Shown here: positions 18,460-27,300 of the stretch, piece after piece
Layout of the letters: each line of letters opens with the position of its first letter
Numbering within the stretch: position 1 is the stretch's first letter
Assembly (NCBI GenBank): GCA_023411115.1
Contig: JAEYPF010000001.1
Coordinates: forward strand, 68,766 to 132,765
Direction of reading: 5' to 3'
Length of the DNA: 64,000 bases
Source: Methanobacteriota archaeon
GTDB taxonomy: Archaea > Methanobacteriota > Methanobacteria > Methanobacteriales > Methanobacteriaceae
Notes under the pieces: generated by a model
What the model was told of the DNA's origin: nothing
Databases searched by the model: none
The model's input: only the letters and a program-made list of their open reading frames with translations
Position numbers and translations under genes: made by a program

Positions 18460-19686
18460 GTGAAAGTACAATCTGAAGTAAACATAGGGCTTGTAGGGCA
18501 CGTTGATCATGGTAAAACTACACTTACAAAGGCTCTATCGGGCATATGGACTGATACTCATAGTGAAGAAACAAAAAGAGGAATTTCAATAAGGTTGGGT
18601 TATGCGGATATAACATTCAGGCAGTGTACTGAATGTCCAGATCCTCAATGTTATACCACAGCTCTTGTATGTGATCACTGCGGCAGCGAAACAGAAACAT
18701 TAAGAAAAGTGTCCTTTGTAGATTCTCCCGGACACGAAACGCTCATGGCGACAATGTTATCTGGCGCAGCGATAATGGATGGGGCTGTTTTAGTAATAGC
18801 TGCAAATGAACCATGTCCACAACCTCAAACAAAGGAACACCTTATGGCATTGGATGTTATAGGAGTCAAGGACGTCATAGTAGTTCAAAATAAAATTGAT
18901 ATAGTGTCAAAAGAAAGAGCTATAGAAAGTTATAATGAGATAAAGGAATTTGTAAAGGGCACCTGTGCAGAAGATGCACCTATAATACCTATATCAGCTC
19001 AACAAGGCGCGAATGTAGATATTTTAATTGAAACAATTCAGGAAAAAATACAAACCCCTGAACGGTTACTTGATAAACCTGCAAAAATGTTTGTTGCAAG
19101 ATCCTTTGATATCAATAAACCCGGCTGTAATCCAGAAAATATATCTGGCGGAGTCATAGGCGGGTCTCTGGCTCAAGGAATGCTTAAAATAGGGGATAAA
19201 ATTGAAATTAAGCCCGGTATTCAGGTTAAAAAGAAAGGAAAAACATCATGGATGAGCCTGCATTCTGAAATTACAGGTTTGATTGCAGCAGGTAAGCCTG
19301 TAGATGAAGTAGGACCTGGAGGTCTTATAGGTGTTGGTACAAAGCTCGATCCATCATTAACCAAAGCAGATTCATTATCAGGATCTGTTGCAGGAGAACC
19401 AGAAACTCTTCCACCAATATTACATAATTTTACAATGAAGACCCACCTTCTTGAAAGAGTAGTAGGTACAAAGGAAGAAAGGGTAGTTGAGCCCATTAAA
19501 TCTTCAGAACCGCTCATGATTAACATAGGAACAACAACCACCATTGGCGTCGTTACAAGTGCAAGGGAAAAAGATGTTGATGTAACACTTAAATTACCTG
19601 TTTGTGCTGAGTCTGGTCAAAGGGTAGCTTTAAGCCGACGTGTTGGTGCAAGATGGAGGTTAATTGGATATGGTATCATCAAATAA
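18460..19686 (+). CDS. eif2g: Translation initiation factor aIF2 gamma subunit
   Basis: GTPase core of the aIF2 heterotrimer that delivers Met-tRNAi. GTG start after a GGTG signal. Motifs: GLVGHVDHGKTTL (G1), the zinc knuckle with C56, C59, C71 and C74 around DPQCYTTALVCDHCG, DSPGHETLM (G3) and QNKIDIV (G4). At 408 residues it is full length, ending RVGARWRLIGYGIIK. The last 17 nt overlap the start of the next gene. Confidence 0.97.
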   Translation: MKVQSEVNIGLVGHVDHGKTTLTKALSGIWTDTHSEETKRGISIRLGYADITFRQCTECPDPQCYTTALVCDHCGSETETLRKVSFVDSPGHETLMATMLSGAAIMDGAVLVIAANEPCPQPQTKEHLMALDVIGVKDVIVVQNKIDIVSKERAIESYNEIKEFVKGTCAEDAPIIPISAQQGANVDILIETIQEKIQTPERLLDKPAKMFVARSFDINKPGCNPENISGGVIGGSLAQGMLKIGDKIEIKPGIQVKKKGKTSWMSLHSEITGLIAAGKPVDEVGPGGLIGVGTKLDPSLTKADSLSGSVAGEPETLPPILHNFTMKTHLLERVVGTKEERVVEPIKSSEPLMINIGTTTTIGVVTSAREKDVDVTLKLPVCAESGQRVALSRRVGARWRLIGYGIIK

Positions 19687-20076
19687 ACGTGAAGCAGTAC
19701 TCGATGCAAATTTTTTATGATACCCGCTCAATTTCATGTTGATGTTATAACAGAACTTGAGCGAATTCTACCAAATTACACCTTTGTGGTTCCATCCTTT
19801 GTCATGGATGAACTTGAAAACATAAGGAAGAGATCAAAGGGAAAAGATAGAATTGCAGCATCAGTTGCTCTTAAACTGGTAGACTCATCCAATATTAATG
19901 TAGTCGATGTTAATTTAAAAAATAGAGAACGAGTTGACGACGCTTTACTTAGAATATCTAAAGTGCTATGCACAAATGATAATGGACTCCAGAAAAGGGC
20001 ACGAAGTAAAGGAATAACTGTTGTGTATCTACGTCAGAAGAAGTATCTGGCGGTTGAAGGATATTTAGGTTTATAA
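19670..20076 (+). CDS. PIN domain protein requiring a -1 frameshift at a T TTT TTA slippery site
   Basis: Translation starts at ATG 19670, inside the end of the aIF2 gamma gene, with a strong GGAGGT at 19655-19660. The zero frame reads MVSSNKREAVLDANFL and hits TGA at 19718-19720. The heptamer T TTT TTA at 19711-19717 sits directly before that stop. A -1 slip continues as MIPAQFHVDVITELERIL... to 20076, rebuilding the family signature VLDANFLMIP and giving 135 residues with the catalytic D of VLDANF. The downstream frame alone (ATG 19717, 119 residues) lacks that aspartate. It still carries the later acidic sites (KDRIAASVALKL, CTNDNGLQKRA). Homologues follow aIF2 gamma in related genomes. 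The choice between programmed frameshift, a real mutation and a one-base sequencing error is open. Confidence 0.75.
19711..19720 (+). promoter_or_regulatory. Candidate -1 ribosomal frameshift site (T TTT TTA TGA)
   Basis: Read in the zero frame, the codons TTT TTA are preceded by T, forming the X XXY YYZ pattern U UUU UUA, the same heptamer used by HIV-1 gag-pol. The next codon is TGA. Slipping one base back makes ATG (19717-19719) the next codon and restores the conserved protein. I do not see an obvious strong pseudoknot just downstream, but did not compute one. Confidence 0.5.
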
Positions 20077-20156
20077 ATTAAATATTTTTATATTAAAAGG
20101 TTTAAACTCATTTAATAATAAATTATAATTTTTGGAAAACGTTTGGAGAAATTAAT

Positions 20157-20681
20157 ATGAATCTTTGGAAGGATTTAGAACCAGGACCATCTGTTCCAGA
20201 AGTGGTGTACGCTGTAGTAGAGATACCAAAAGGATCAAGGAACAAATACGAATATGATAAAGATATGGAAGCCTTTGCACTGGATAGAGTTTTATACTCT
20301 CCTTTTCATTACCCTGCAGAGTACGGAATAATTCCAAAAACACTTTATGATGACGGTGATCCAATGGATATTATGGTACTTATGGATCAGCCAACTTTTC
20401 CAGGATGTGTAATTGAAACCAGACCCATTGGAATCATGAGAATGATCGATGGTGACGATAATGATGATAAAATATTAGGTGTACCTATTAATGATCCAAG
20501 GTGCAATGATATAAATGATATTAGTGATGTTTCAAGTCATCTTTTAGATGAAATTGCACACTTTTTCAAGGAATACAAACACCTTGAAGGAAAAGTTACA
20601 GAAGTATTGGGATGGGAAAATGCTGAAAAAGCATTTGAAGCAATAGAACATTCTATAGAATTATATAAGAAAATGGATTAA
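20157..20681 (+). CDS. ppa: Inorganic pyrophosphatase (soluble, family I)
   Basis: Hydrolyses pyrophosphate from biosynthesis and tRNA charging. The 174-residue length and blocks IPKGSRNKYEYDK, HYPAEYGIIPKTL and the signature DDGDPMDIMVLM with its metal-binding aspartates identify it. GGAG precedes the ATG by 8 nt. It lies inside the transcription/translation cluster between the PIN gene and rpoE1, as in other Methanobacteriales. Confidence 0.96.
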   Translation: MNLWKDLEPGPSVPEVVYAVVEIPKGSRNKYEYDKDMEAFALDRVLYSPFHYPAEYGIIPKTLYDDGDPMDIMVLMDQPTFPGCVIETRPIGIMRMIDGDDNDDKILGVPINDPRCNDINDISDVSSHLLDEIAHFFKEYKHLEGKVTEVLGWENAEKAFEAIEHSIELYKKMD

Positions 20682-20707
20682 TAAATAAACCATATAGGGG
20701 AGTTTAA

Positions 20708-21262
20708 TTGTACTTAATATCAAAAATTGAAGATACTGTAAGAGTCCCACCAGCACTATTCGATGAACCACTGGAAGACGTGGCATTCGAACTTATAAAT
20801 GAAAATTATGTTGGAATGATCGATAAAAAACTGGGTTTAATGGTTACAGTAAAAGAAATTGAAGACATTGGTGTTGGTAGAGTAATAATGGGCGATGGCG
20901 CAGCATATCACGACGTCACTTTTACAGCTCTATTTTTCAAGCCGGAATTACAGGAAATTGTAGAAGGAGAAGTCATTGAGATAACTGAATTTGGGGCATT
21001 TGTCCGAATGGGACCAATGGATGGTCTAGTGCATGTATCACAGGTTACAGATGATTACATAAATTACGATGCAAAGAGAGGGGCATTACTGGGAAAAGAA
21101 TCCAAAAAGACCCTTGAAGAAGGAAACAAAGTGCGTGCAAGGATCGTAGCCTTAAGTCTTAAAGGAAAATCCTCCAAAGAAACTAAAATCGGTCTTACAA
21201 TGAGACAGCCTGGCCTTGGAAGAGAAGAATGGATTGAAAAAGAGAAAAGGAAGAAGAAATAA
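20708..21262 (+). CDS. rpoE1: RNA polymerase subunit Rpo7 (E')
   Basis: Stalk subunit of archaeal RNA polymerase, pairing with Rpo4 and binding nascent RNA. The TTG start follows GGGGAG at 20696-20701. The N-terminal tip domain reads YLISKIEDTVRVPP, and the C-terminal S1/OB domain contains EGEVIEITEFGAFVRMGPMDGLVHVSQ (split by eye around residues 80-105). 184 residues. Its TAA shares one base with the ATG of spt4 (TAATG). Confidence 0.96.
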   Translation: MYLISKIEDTVRVPPALFDEPLEDVAFELINENYVGMIDKKLGLMVTVKEIEDIGVGRVIMGDGAAYHDVTFTALFFKPELQEIVEGEVIEITEFGAFVRMGPMDGLVHVSQVTDDYINYDAKRGALLGKESKKTLEEGNKVRARIVALSLKGKSSKETKIGLTMRQPGLGREEWIEKEKRKKK

Positions 21263-21444
21263 TGGTTACAAAAGCATGTACAAGGTGCCACAGGCTGATG
21301 GAAGAGGAAAGATGTGCCATATGTAACATACCCTCTTCGAGGAATTGGAGCGGTTTTTTAATTGTAATTGATCCAGAGATTTCTGGCATTGCAAAGGAAC
21401 TGAACATAACTCTTCCTGGAGAATATGCCTTAAGAGTTAGATGA
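21262..21444 (+). CDS. spt4: Transcription elongation factor Spt4 (RpoE'')
   Basis: A 60-residue zinc-finger protein that pairs with Spt5/NusG to clamp RNA polymerase. CTRCHRLMEEERCAIC gives the four zinc cysteines; WSGFLIVIDPEISGIAKEL is the Spt5-contacting strand region. It overlaps rpoE1 by one base, indicating coupled translation. Confidence 0.95.
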   Translation: MVTKACTRCHRLMEEERCAICNIPSSRNWSGFLIVIDPEISGIAKELNITLPGEYALRVR

Positions 21445-21460
21445 ATTTTAAAGGTTAAAG

Positions 21461-21976
21461 ATGTTAATATTAAAGAAAGAAAGCCGAGGACTTTTTAAAA
21501 AGCCTTTTGGTAAACTTTACTCTACTTTACATGATGTAAATAGAGTTTTTCTTGAAAATCATTTCATAATCTCCATTGGAGATGCTACCACAAAAAATAT
21601 CTTAAATGCTGATATAATCCCTAAAATTGGCATTATAGATAACAAAATTGAAAGAAAAATATCTAAACATAAAATAGAATATGATGCAATCACTTTGGAT
21701 GTTGATAATCCTCCAGGGACAATAACAGACGAACTTTGGAAAACCATAGAAAAAGCCATGTACCTTACCGAAGAATCCAATGTTTTAATAGTTGTAAACG
21801 GTGAAGAAGATTTAGCTGTAATTCCATGCGTTTTAATGGCTCCAAAGAATTCCATAATTTTATATGGACAACCTGGAGAAGGTATTGTGGTTGTTGAAGC
21901 TGATAAAGTAAAATATACGGCAAAAAAGATGCTAGACAATTTTGATAGGAGGCTAAATAATGGAAATCGAAATTAA
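21461..21976 (+). CDS. GTP-dependent dephospho-CoA kinase (DUF359)
   Basis: A 171-residue archaeal enzyme of the DUF359 family, shown in Thermococcus to phosphorylate dephospho-CoA with GTP in the last step of CoA synthesis. Family segments visible are FGKLYSTL, ISIGDATTKNIL, PKIGIIDNKIERK, DNPPGTITDELW and the conserved VNGEEDLAVIP. It overlaps the rps24e start by 17 nt. Its position among RNA polymerase and ribosomal genes is conserved in euryarchaea. Confidence 0.9.
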   Translation: MLILKKESRGLFKKPFGKLYSTLHDVNRVFLENHFIISIGDATTKNILNADIIPKIGIIDNKIERKISKHKIEYDAITLDVDNPPGTITDELWKTIEKAMYLTEESNVLIVVNGEEDLAVIPCVLMAPKNSIILYGQPGEGIVVVEADKVKYTAKKMLDNFDRRLNNGNRN

Positions 21977-22271
21977 AGAAAAAATTGAAAATCCACTTTT
22001 AAACAGAACTGAAATACACTTTGACTGTATTTATCAAGGAGAATCTACTCCAAAAACTTTAGATGTTAAAAATAAGCTTGTTGCACTATTAGATGCAGAT
22101 AAAAATCTTCTGGTAGTTGATAAGGTTTTACCAAAATTTGGAGAAGGTAAAGCTGATGGATATGCAAAAATCTACGACTCAGAAGAAAACCTAAATAAAA
22201 TTGAAGCTAAACATGTTTTAGCTAAAAATCAAGAACCTCAAGAAGGCGAAGAGGCTGAGGAGGAAGAATAA
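21960..22271 (+). CDS. rps24e: Ribosomal protein S24e
   Basis: A 103-residue small-subunit protein: MEIEIKEKIENPLLNRTEIHF at the start, then KNKLVALLDADKNLLVVDKV and FGEGKADGYAKIYDS. The C-terminus is strongly acidic (EGEEAEEEE). The ATG is preceded by GATAGGAGGC inside the previous gene. Its stop overlaps the rps27ae ATG by one base. Confidence 0.95.
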   Translation: MEIEIKEKIENPLLNRTEIHFDCIYQGESTPKTLDVKNKLVALLDADKNLLVVDKVLPKFGEGKADGYAKIYDSEENLNKIEAKHVLAKNQEPQEGEEAEEEE

Positions 22272-22426
22272 TGAAAAAGTGTGACCTTTACGAAGTTAAA
22301 GATAACAAACTTGTTAGAAAAAACCCTGAGTGTGTTAGATGCTCACACGGTGTTTTCATGGCAGATCATGGAGACAGATACGCCTGTGGAAAATGCGGCT
22401 ACACACAATGGAAGAATAAAGAATAA
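22271..22426 (+). CDS. rps27ae: Ribosomal protein S27ae
   Basis: A 51-residue zinc-ribbon protein, MKKCDLYEVKDNKLVRKN..., with cysteines in ECVRCSHG and ACGKCGYTQW forming the CxxC...CxxC site. Ends WKNKE. It starts on the last base of the rps24e stop (TAATG). This is the archaeal version without the ubiquitin fusion of eukaryotes. Confidence 0.95.
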   Translation: MKKCDLYEVKDNKLVRKNPECVRCSHGVFMADHGDRYACGKCGYTQWKNKE

Positions 22427-22432
22427 TTAAAG

Positions 22433-22440
22433 TTTTTTTT
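22433..22440 (+). terminator. U-tract after rps27ae
   Basis: T8 tract 6 nt after the rps27ae stop and 20 nt before argH. It may end the ribosomal operon or cause partial attenuation before argH. Confidence 0.35.
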
Positions 22441-22459
22441 ATTTAAAGGGTGAAATTCT

Positions 22460-23866
22460 TTGAATTTAAGATCTGGACGGCTTAAGGGAAAGATGAGCAG
22501 TGAAGCTGCATCTTTTACTTCTTCTTTAGAATTTGACAAACGTATTTTTGAAGCTGATGTTAAACTCAACATTGCACATACAGCCATGCTTGCAAAACAG
22601 GGAATAATATCTAATGAAATTGCAGATAAAATATTAGTGGCGTTAAATGAACTTAGAGAAGAAGGAATTGAAGCCCTTGACCTTGATCCTTCTGTGGAAG
22701 ATATCCATATGGCTGTAGAAAATTATGTAACTTCTAAAATTGGAGAAGTTGCAGGCTTCATGCATACAGCTAAATCCAGGAATGATCAGGTAGCTACTGA
22801 TCTTAGACTTGTTTTAAAGGAAGAAATTAAAGTAATAGGGTTAAATGTTCTTAAATTTATTGAAGATATCCTTTACATGGCTGATGAGCATAAAGAAACT
22901 ATTTTTGTGGGCTATACTCACCTTCAACATGCTCAACCAACCACATTTGCACATCATCTACTTGCATATGCAAATGCATTGAAAAGAGATTATGAACGCC
23001 TTATGGATGCCTACAAGCGGGTGGACATGAATCCCCTTGGCTCTGCAGCACTGACTACTACCAGTTTTCCTATAGATCGGGAAATGACAACTGAACTTCT
23101 TGGATTTAGTAGTGTTATGGAAAATTCCATAGATGGTGTAAGTTCAAGAGATTTTATAGCAGAAACAGTATTTTCTCTTACAATGCTTTCCTCGACAATG
23201 AGTAAAATTTGCGAAGAGCTTATAATATGGAGCACCTTTGAATTTGGAGTTGTTGAAATTGCATACGAATACTCATCAACATCCTCTATAATGCCTCAAA
23301 AAAAGAATCCTGATGTGGCAGAAATTGCAAGAGGAAAGAGTGCAATCCTTACTGGGGAATTGATGACTATTTTAACAATTTTAAAAGCATTGCCTTATAG
23401 TTACAATAGGGATTTACAGGAAATAACTCCACATCTTTGGAACTGCGTAGACAATACAAAAGAGATGCTGAATATAGTAAATGGAATGTTGTCAACAATT
23501 AAGATTAACAGGGAACGTGCTGCTGAACTTGCAAAATCCAATTTTGCCACTGCAACTGAACTGGCGGATATACTAGTTCGTGAAAAAAATATGCCTTTTA
23601 GAACAGCCCATAAAATAGTTGGTCGGATGGTTACGCAAGCACTAGAGGATAAGGTCTCTCTTGATGATATTGATTCGAAATTTTTAGATAACGTTGCACA
23701 TGAAGTGATGAATAAATCTCTTGATCTAGATGAAGGGTTAATAAGAGAAGCTTTGGATCCCTATGAAAATATAAAAGCAAGAACTGTAACAGGTGGATCT
23801 TCCCCTGAGGCGGTTGAAAAAGCAATTGCTAATTTAAGATTATTTGTAAATTCTACAAAAAATTGA
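22460..23866 (+). CDS. argH: Argininosuccinate lyase
   Basis: Last step of arginine synthesis: splits argininosuccinate to arginine and fumarate. TTG start after GGGTGAA. The 468-residue fumarase/aspartase-superfamily enzyme has HTAKSRNDQVATDLRL, the TVGYTHLQHAQPTTFAHH-like block (GYTHLQHAQPTTFAHH) with catalytic His, and the signature SSIMPQKKNPD containing the mobile catalytic serine loop. The last codons (NSTKN) run into a hairpin repeat. Last gene of the conserved cluster. Confidence 0.97.
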   Translation: MNLRSGRLKGKMSSEAASFTSSLEFDKRIFEADVKLNIAHTAMLAKQGIISNEIADKILVALNELREEGIEALDLDPSVEDIHMAVENYVTSKIGEVAGFMHTAKSRNDQVATDLRLVLKEEIKVIGLNVLKFIEDILYMADEHKETIFVGYTHLQHAQPTTFAHHLLAYANALKRDYERLMDAYKRVDMNPLGSAALTTTSFPIDREMTTELLGFSSVMENSIDGVSSRDFIAETVFSLTMLSSTMSKICEELIIWSTFEFGVVEIAYEYSSTSSIMPQKKNPDVAEIARGKSAILTGELMTILTILKALPYSYNRDLQEITPHLWNCVDNTKEMLNIVNGMLSTIKINRERAAELAKSNFATATELADILVREKNMPFRTAHKIVGRMVTQALEDKVSLDDIDSKFLDNVAHEVMNKSLDLDEGLIREALDPYENIKARTVTGGSSPEAVEKAIANLRLFVNSTKN

Positions 23867-23905
23867 AAATTTTTCGAAAACCCGCAAATTGAAAATTTTG
23901 CAGGT
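23852..23905. repeat. Hairpins at the argH 3' end
   Basis: AAAAATTGAAAATTTTT overlaps the argH stop and GCAAATTGAAAATTTTGC follows. They probably end the argH transcript and belong to the repeated mini-hairpin family. Beyond them, 23906-24075 is AT-rich without a visible gene. Confidence 0.6.
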
Positions 23906-24075
23906 AATAACGCTTAGTTTATGTCTTTTATTTATCTGAAGCATAAAATTAATTTTTTTAATATTTTCACAGCATTTGAGTATTCATTGACACAGTAATC
24001 TTTTATTTGTTAAAAATTATTAATTTTATTGAGATTTTAGTCGATTTACACAAATTATTTATGGAAAGATGTTCC

Positions 24076-24090
24076 AAATATATATAAAAT
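24076..24090 (+). promoter_or_regulatory. TATA box upstream of the giant kinase
   Basis: AAATATATATAAAAT, the best TATA match in the 23867-24339 gap. A transcript from it would begin near 24115 and first meet the small open frame at 24163. Confidence 0.45.
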
Positions 24091-24162
24091 TTTATATGTA
24101 AAATTAATGAAATACAGCAAAAATTCATGCTTTTTTGAATTATAAATTCAGAGGATAAACCT

Positions 24163-24303
24163 ATGGATAAATTGTTCAAGAAAAACGTGGAAAATGTTAG
24201 AATGGATAAAATATTACATTCTAATGAGCATTCGATGATTACTGGTAAAAATACTGGTTTTAATTTTATTTTGGTAAATAGTATTTGTAACTACTTAATC
24301 TAA
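24163..24303 (+). CDS. Possible small protein, 46 aa, upstream of the giant kinase
   Basis: An open frame of 46 codons (MDKLFKKNVENVRMDK... ending SICNYLI) preceded by AGAGGAT 6 nt before its ATG and lying downstream of a good TATA box. It ends 36 nt before the kinase start. I recognise no family. It could be a leader peptide or small regulator, or chance. Confidence 0.3.
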   Translation: MDKLFKKNVENVRMDKILHSNEHSMITGKNTGFNFILVNSICNYLI

Positions 24304-24339
24304 TTGAAGACAATCTAAAAACTCAAGTGATCGGATAAC

Positions 24340-27300
24340 ATGAATACTGAGAACAAAATGATAAAGTCTTTTTTAGGAAATATTGATGGATGGAAATCCG
24401 TTTTAAATTCATCACCGGATCTTATAGCTATTTTAGATACATCATTTAATGTTGTTTGGGTTAACAAAGCCATGGCAACTAGCTTAGACACTTCACCTGA
24501 TTCATGTTTAGGTTTAAAATGTTTTGAAGCAGTTCATGGTACGCAGTCACCCATTCCCAACTGTCCTCATGCAAAAATGATACTAGATGGTCATGAATAC
24601 ACTGAAGAAGTTAATGAGAAAAATTTAGGCGGATATTTCTTTGTTACAGCTTCTCCAATTAAAGATGAGTCTGGAAATGTACTGGGAAGCATTCATATTG
24701 CACGTGATATAACTGAACGAAAAATAACCGAAAAAGAGAAACAAGAACTCCTTGAAAGAACACAGCAGTTTGCTGAGGAGCTAGAGGTCTCAAATGAAGA
24801 ATTACATGCTACTACGGAAGAACTTCAAGCTGCTAATGAAAAAATTCAGAGGTTTGCAGATATTGTTGAGTCATCAGACGATGCAATTATAACAAAATCA
24901 CTCGATGGTATTATTATAGGTTGGAATAAGGGAGCAGAGGAGATTTATGATTATTCTGCTGAAGAAATTATAGGGGAACCCATTTCAATATTAGAACCAT
25001 TTCAACTCAGTAAAGAAACAGAAGAATTGATTGATAGAATTAAAAGTGGAGAAAAGATTGATCATTATGAAACTTTACGATTAACGAGGGACAGTAAGTT
25101 AATAAATGTTTCAGTAACTCTTTCTCCTGTTTTTAATACTTTTGGAGAACTTGTAGCTATCTCAGCAATTTCCAGGGATATTACAGCACGTAAAAAAGTT
25201 GAAAAACATAATCAAAAACTGCTAGAGAATGTTCAGCAGTTTGCTGAGGAATTAGAAGTCTCAAATGAAGACTTGCAAGCTACTAATGAAGAACTTCAAG
25301 TTTCAAATGAAGAATTGCAGGATACTACTGAAAAATTACAGGCTACTACAGAAGAGCTCCAGGTATCAAATGAAGAATTGCAAAATACCACTGAGGAGCT
25401 TCAGGTTGCTAATGAAGAACTTCGGCAGCAAAGTGAAGATATGGCATATCTTAACCAGGAGTTACGTGAAAGTGAACAACGCGTCAGGTTAAAACTGGAA
25501 AGTATAATTTCTCCAGATATGGATATAGGAGATTTAGATCTTGTTGATATTTTGGATATTCAAGCGGTTCAGTCACTCATGGATAATTTTTATGAACTTG
25601 CCCCTATTCCAATGGCTATAATTGATCTTAAAGGTGAGGTGCTGGTTGGTGTTGGATGGCAAGATATATGCACAAACTTCCACAGAGTTCATCCTGAAAC
25701 CCACAAGCACTGTATAGAAAGTGATACTCAACTTTCTGCAGGTATTCCTGCAGGGGAGTTTAAGCGATACAAGTGTAAAAACAACATGTGGGACATTGCA
25801 ACACCAATTATAGTAGGTGGAAAACACATGGGGAACCTGTTTTCAGGACAATTTTTCTTTGATGATGAAGAAGTAGATTATGAATTGTTCAAAAGACAGG
25901 CATTAAAATACGGTTTTAATGAAGAAGATTATATTTTGGCACTTGGATCAGTTCCAAGACTGGGCAGAGAATTTGTAGACAAAAGTATGGCGTTTTTCAT
26001 AAATCTTGCCGAAATGATTTCACAGATGAGTTACAACAATATTAAACTGGCAAGGTCATTAACAGAACGCGATACATTAATGAGCTCGCTGCGTGAAAGC
26101 GAACAAAGGATAAACAGGTCGCAGGAAATTGGCCATATTGGCAGCTGGGAACTTGATCTTGTAAATAATCAGTTATTCTGGTCAGATGAAGTTTATAGGA
26201 TCTTTGGCTTACAGCCTCAGGAATTTGGTGCTACTTATGGAGCATTTCTCGATGCTATACATCCTGATGACCGTGAAGCTGTCGATTCTGCATATTCAGG
26301 TTCAATAAGTGAAGGAAGAGACACTTATGAGATTGAGCATAGAGTTGTAAGAAAAGCAACTGGTGAAATTCGTATCGTTCATGAAAAGTGCGAACATATT
26401 AGAGATGAGTCCGGTCAGATTATAAAGTCCGTTGGACTAGTAAATGATATTACTGAGGGTAAAAAATCAGAAAAGGCTATTTTATGGAATCAAAAGCGTA
26501 ATGAGCTCCTAGCAGAGGTTTCCAGTAGGTTATTGACGGCTGAGAATCCCCAAGATATCATCAATGATATATGCCAGAAAACAATAAAGTTTCTGGAATG
26601 TGATGTATTTTTCAATTATTTAGTTGATGAGCAAAAAGGATGTTTACATTTAAATACATATGCAGGAATTCATGAGGAAGAAGCACAGAAGATTGAATGG
26701 TTAGAGTATGGTGCTGCTGTCTGTGGATGTGTAGCTCTTGAATCGCGCAGAATTGTCTCTGAAGATATTCTTGAAAATCCAGATCCAAAGACAGATTTGG
26801 TTAGATCATATGGTGTACAGGCATATGCATGTCATCCCTTAATGGCTGAAGGCAAGAGTATTGGAACTCTATCCTTTGGTACTAATTCACGTACCAGTTT
26901 TACTGATGAAGAACTGGAATTAATGAAAGCAGTTGCGGACCAGATATCAATTGCAATGAACAGACTCATTTCAAATCGTGCCCTTAAAGAAAGTGAAGAA
27001 GTAGCCGTTCAAGCTAGAAATGAATGGGAACAAACCTTTGAAGCTGTACCTGACTTAATAGCAATACTTGACACGGATTACAATGTTGTCCGTGCAAATA
27101 AAGCCATGGCAGATAAATTTGGTATAACGCCTGAAGAGTGCATTGGTTTAACTTGTTATGAGGTTATCCATGGAATGGAAGAACCTCCTTCTTTTTGCCC
27201 CCACATGCAGTTGCTTAAGGACGGATTGGAACACACAGAAGAAGTCCATGAGGATAGCCTTGGCGGGGATTTCCTTGTAAGCGCTTCACCATTGCATGAT

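Noticed and set aside
19717..20076. PIN gene starting at ATG 19717
   Set aside because: This start has no ribosome binding site, lies within the TTA-TGA junction and removes the conserved VLDANF catalytic segment, which is encoded just upstream in the other frame.
25265..25492. 75-codon frame overlapping the kinase coiled coil
   Set aside because: It is a shadow produced by the 21-bp repeats being open in two frames.
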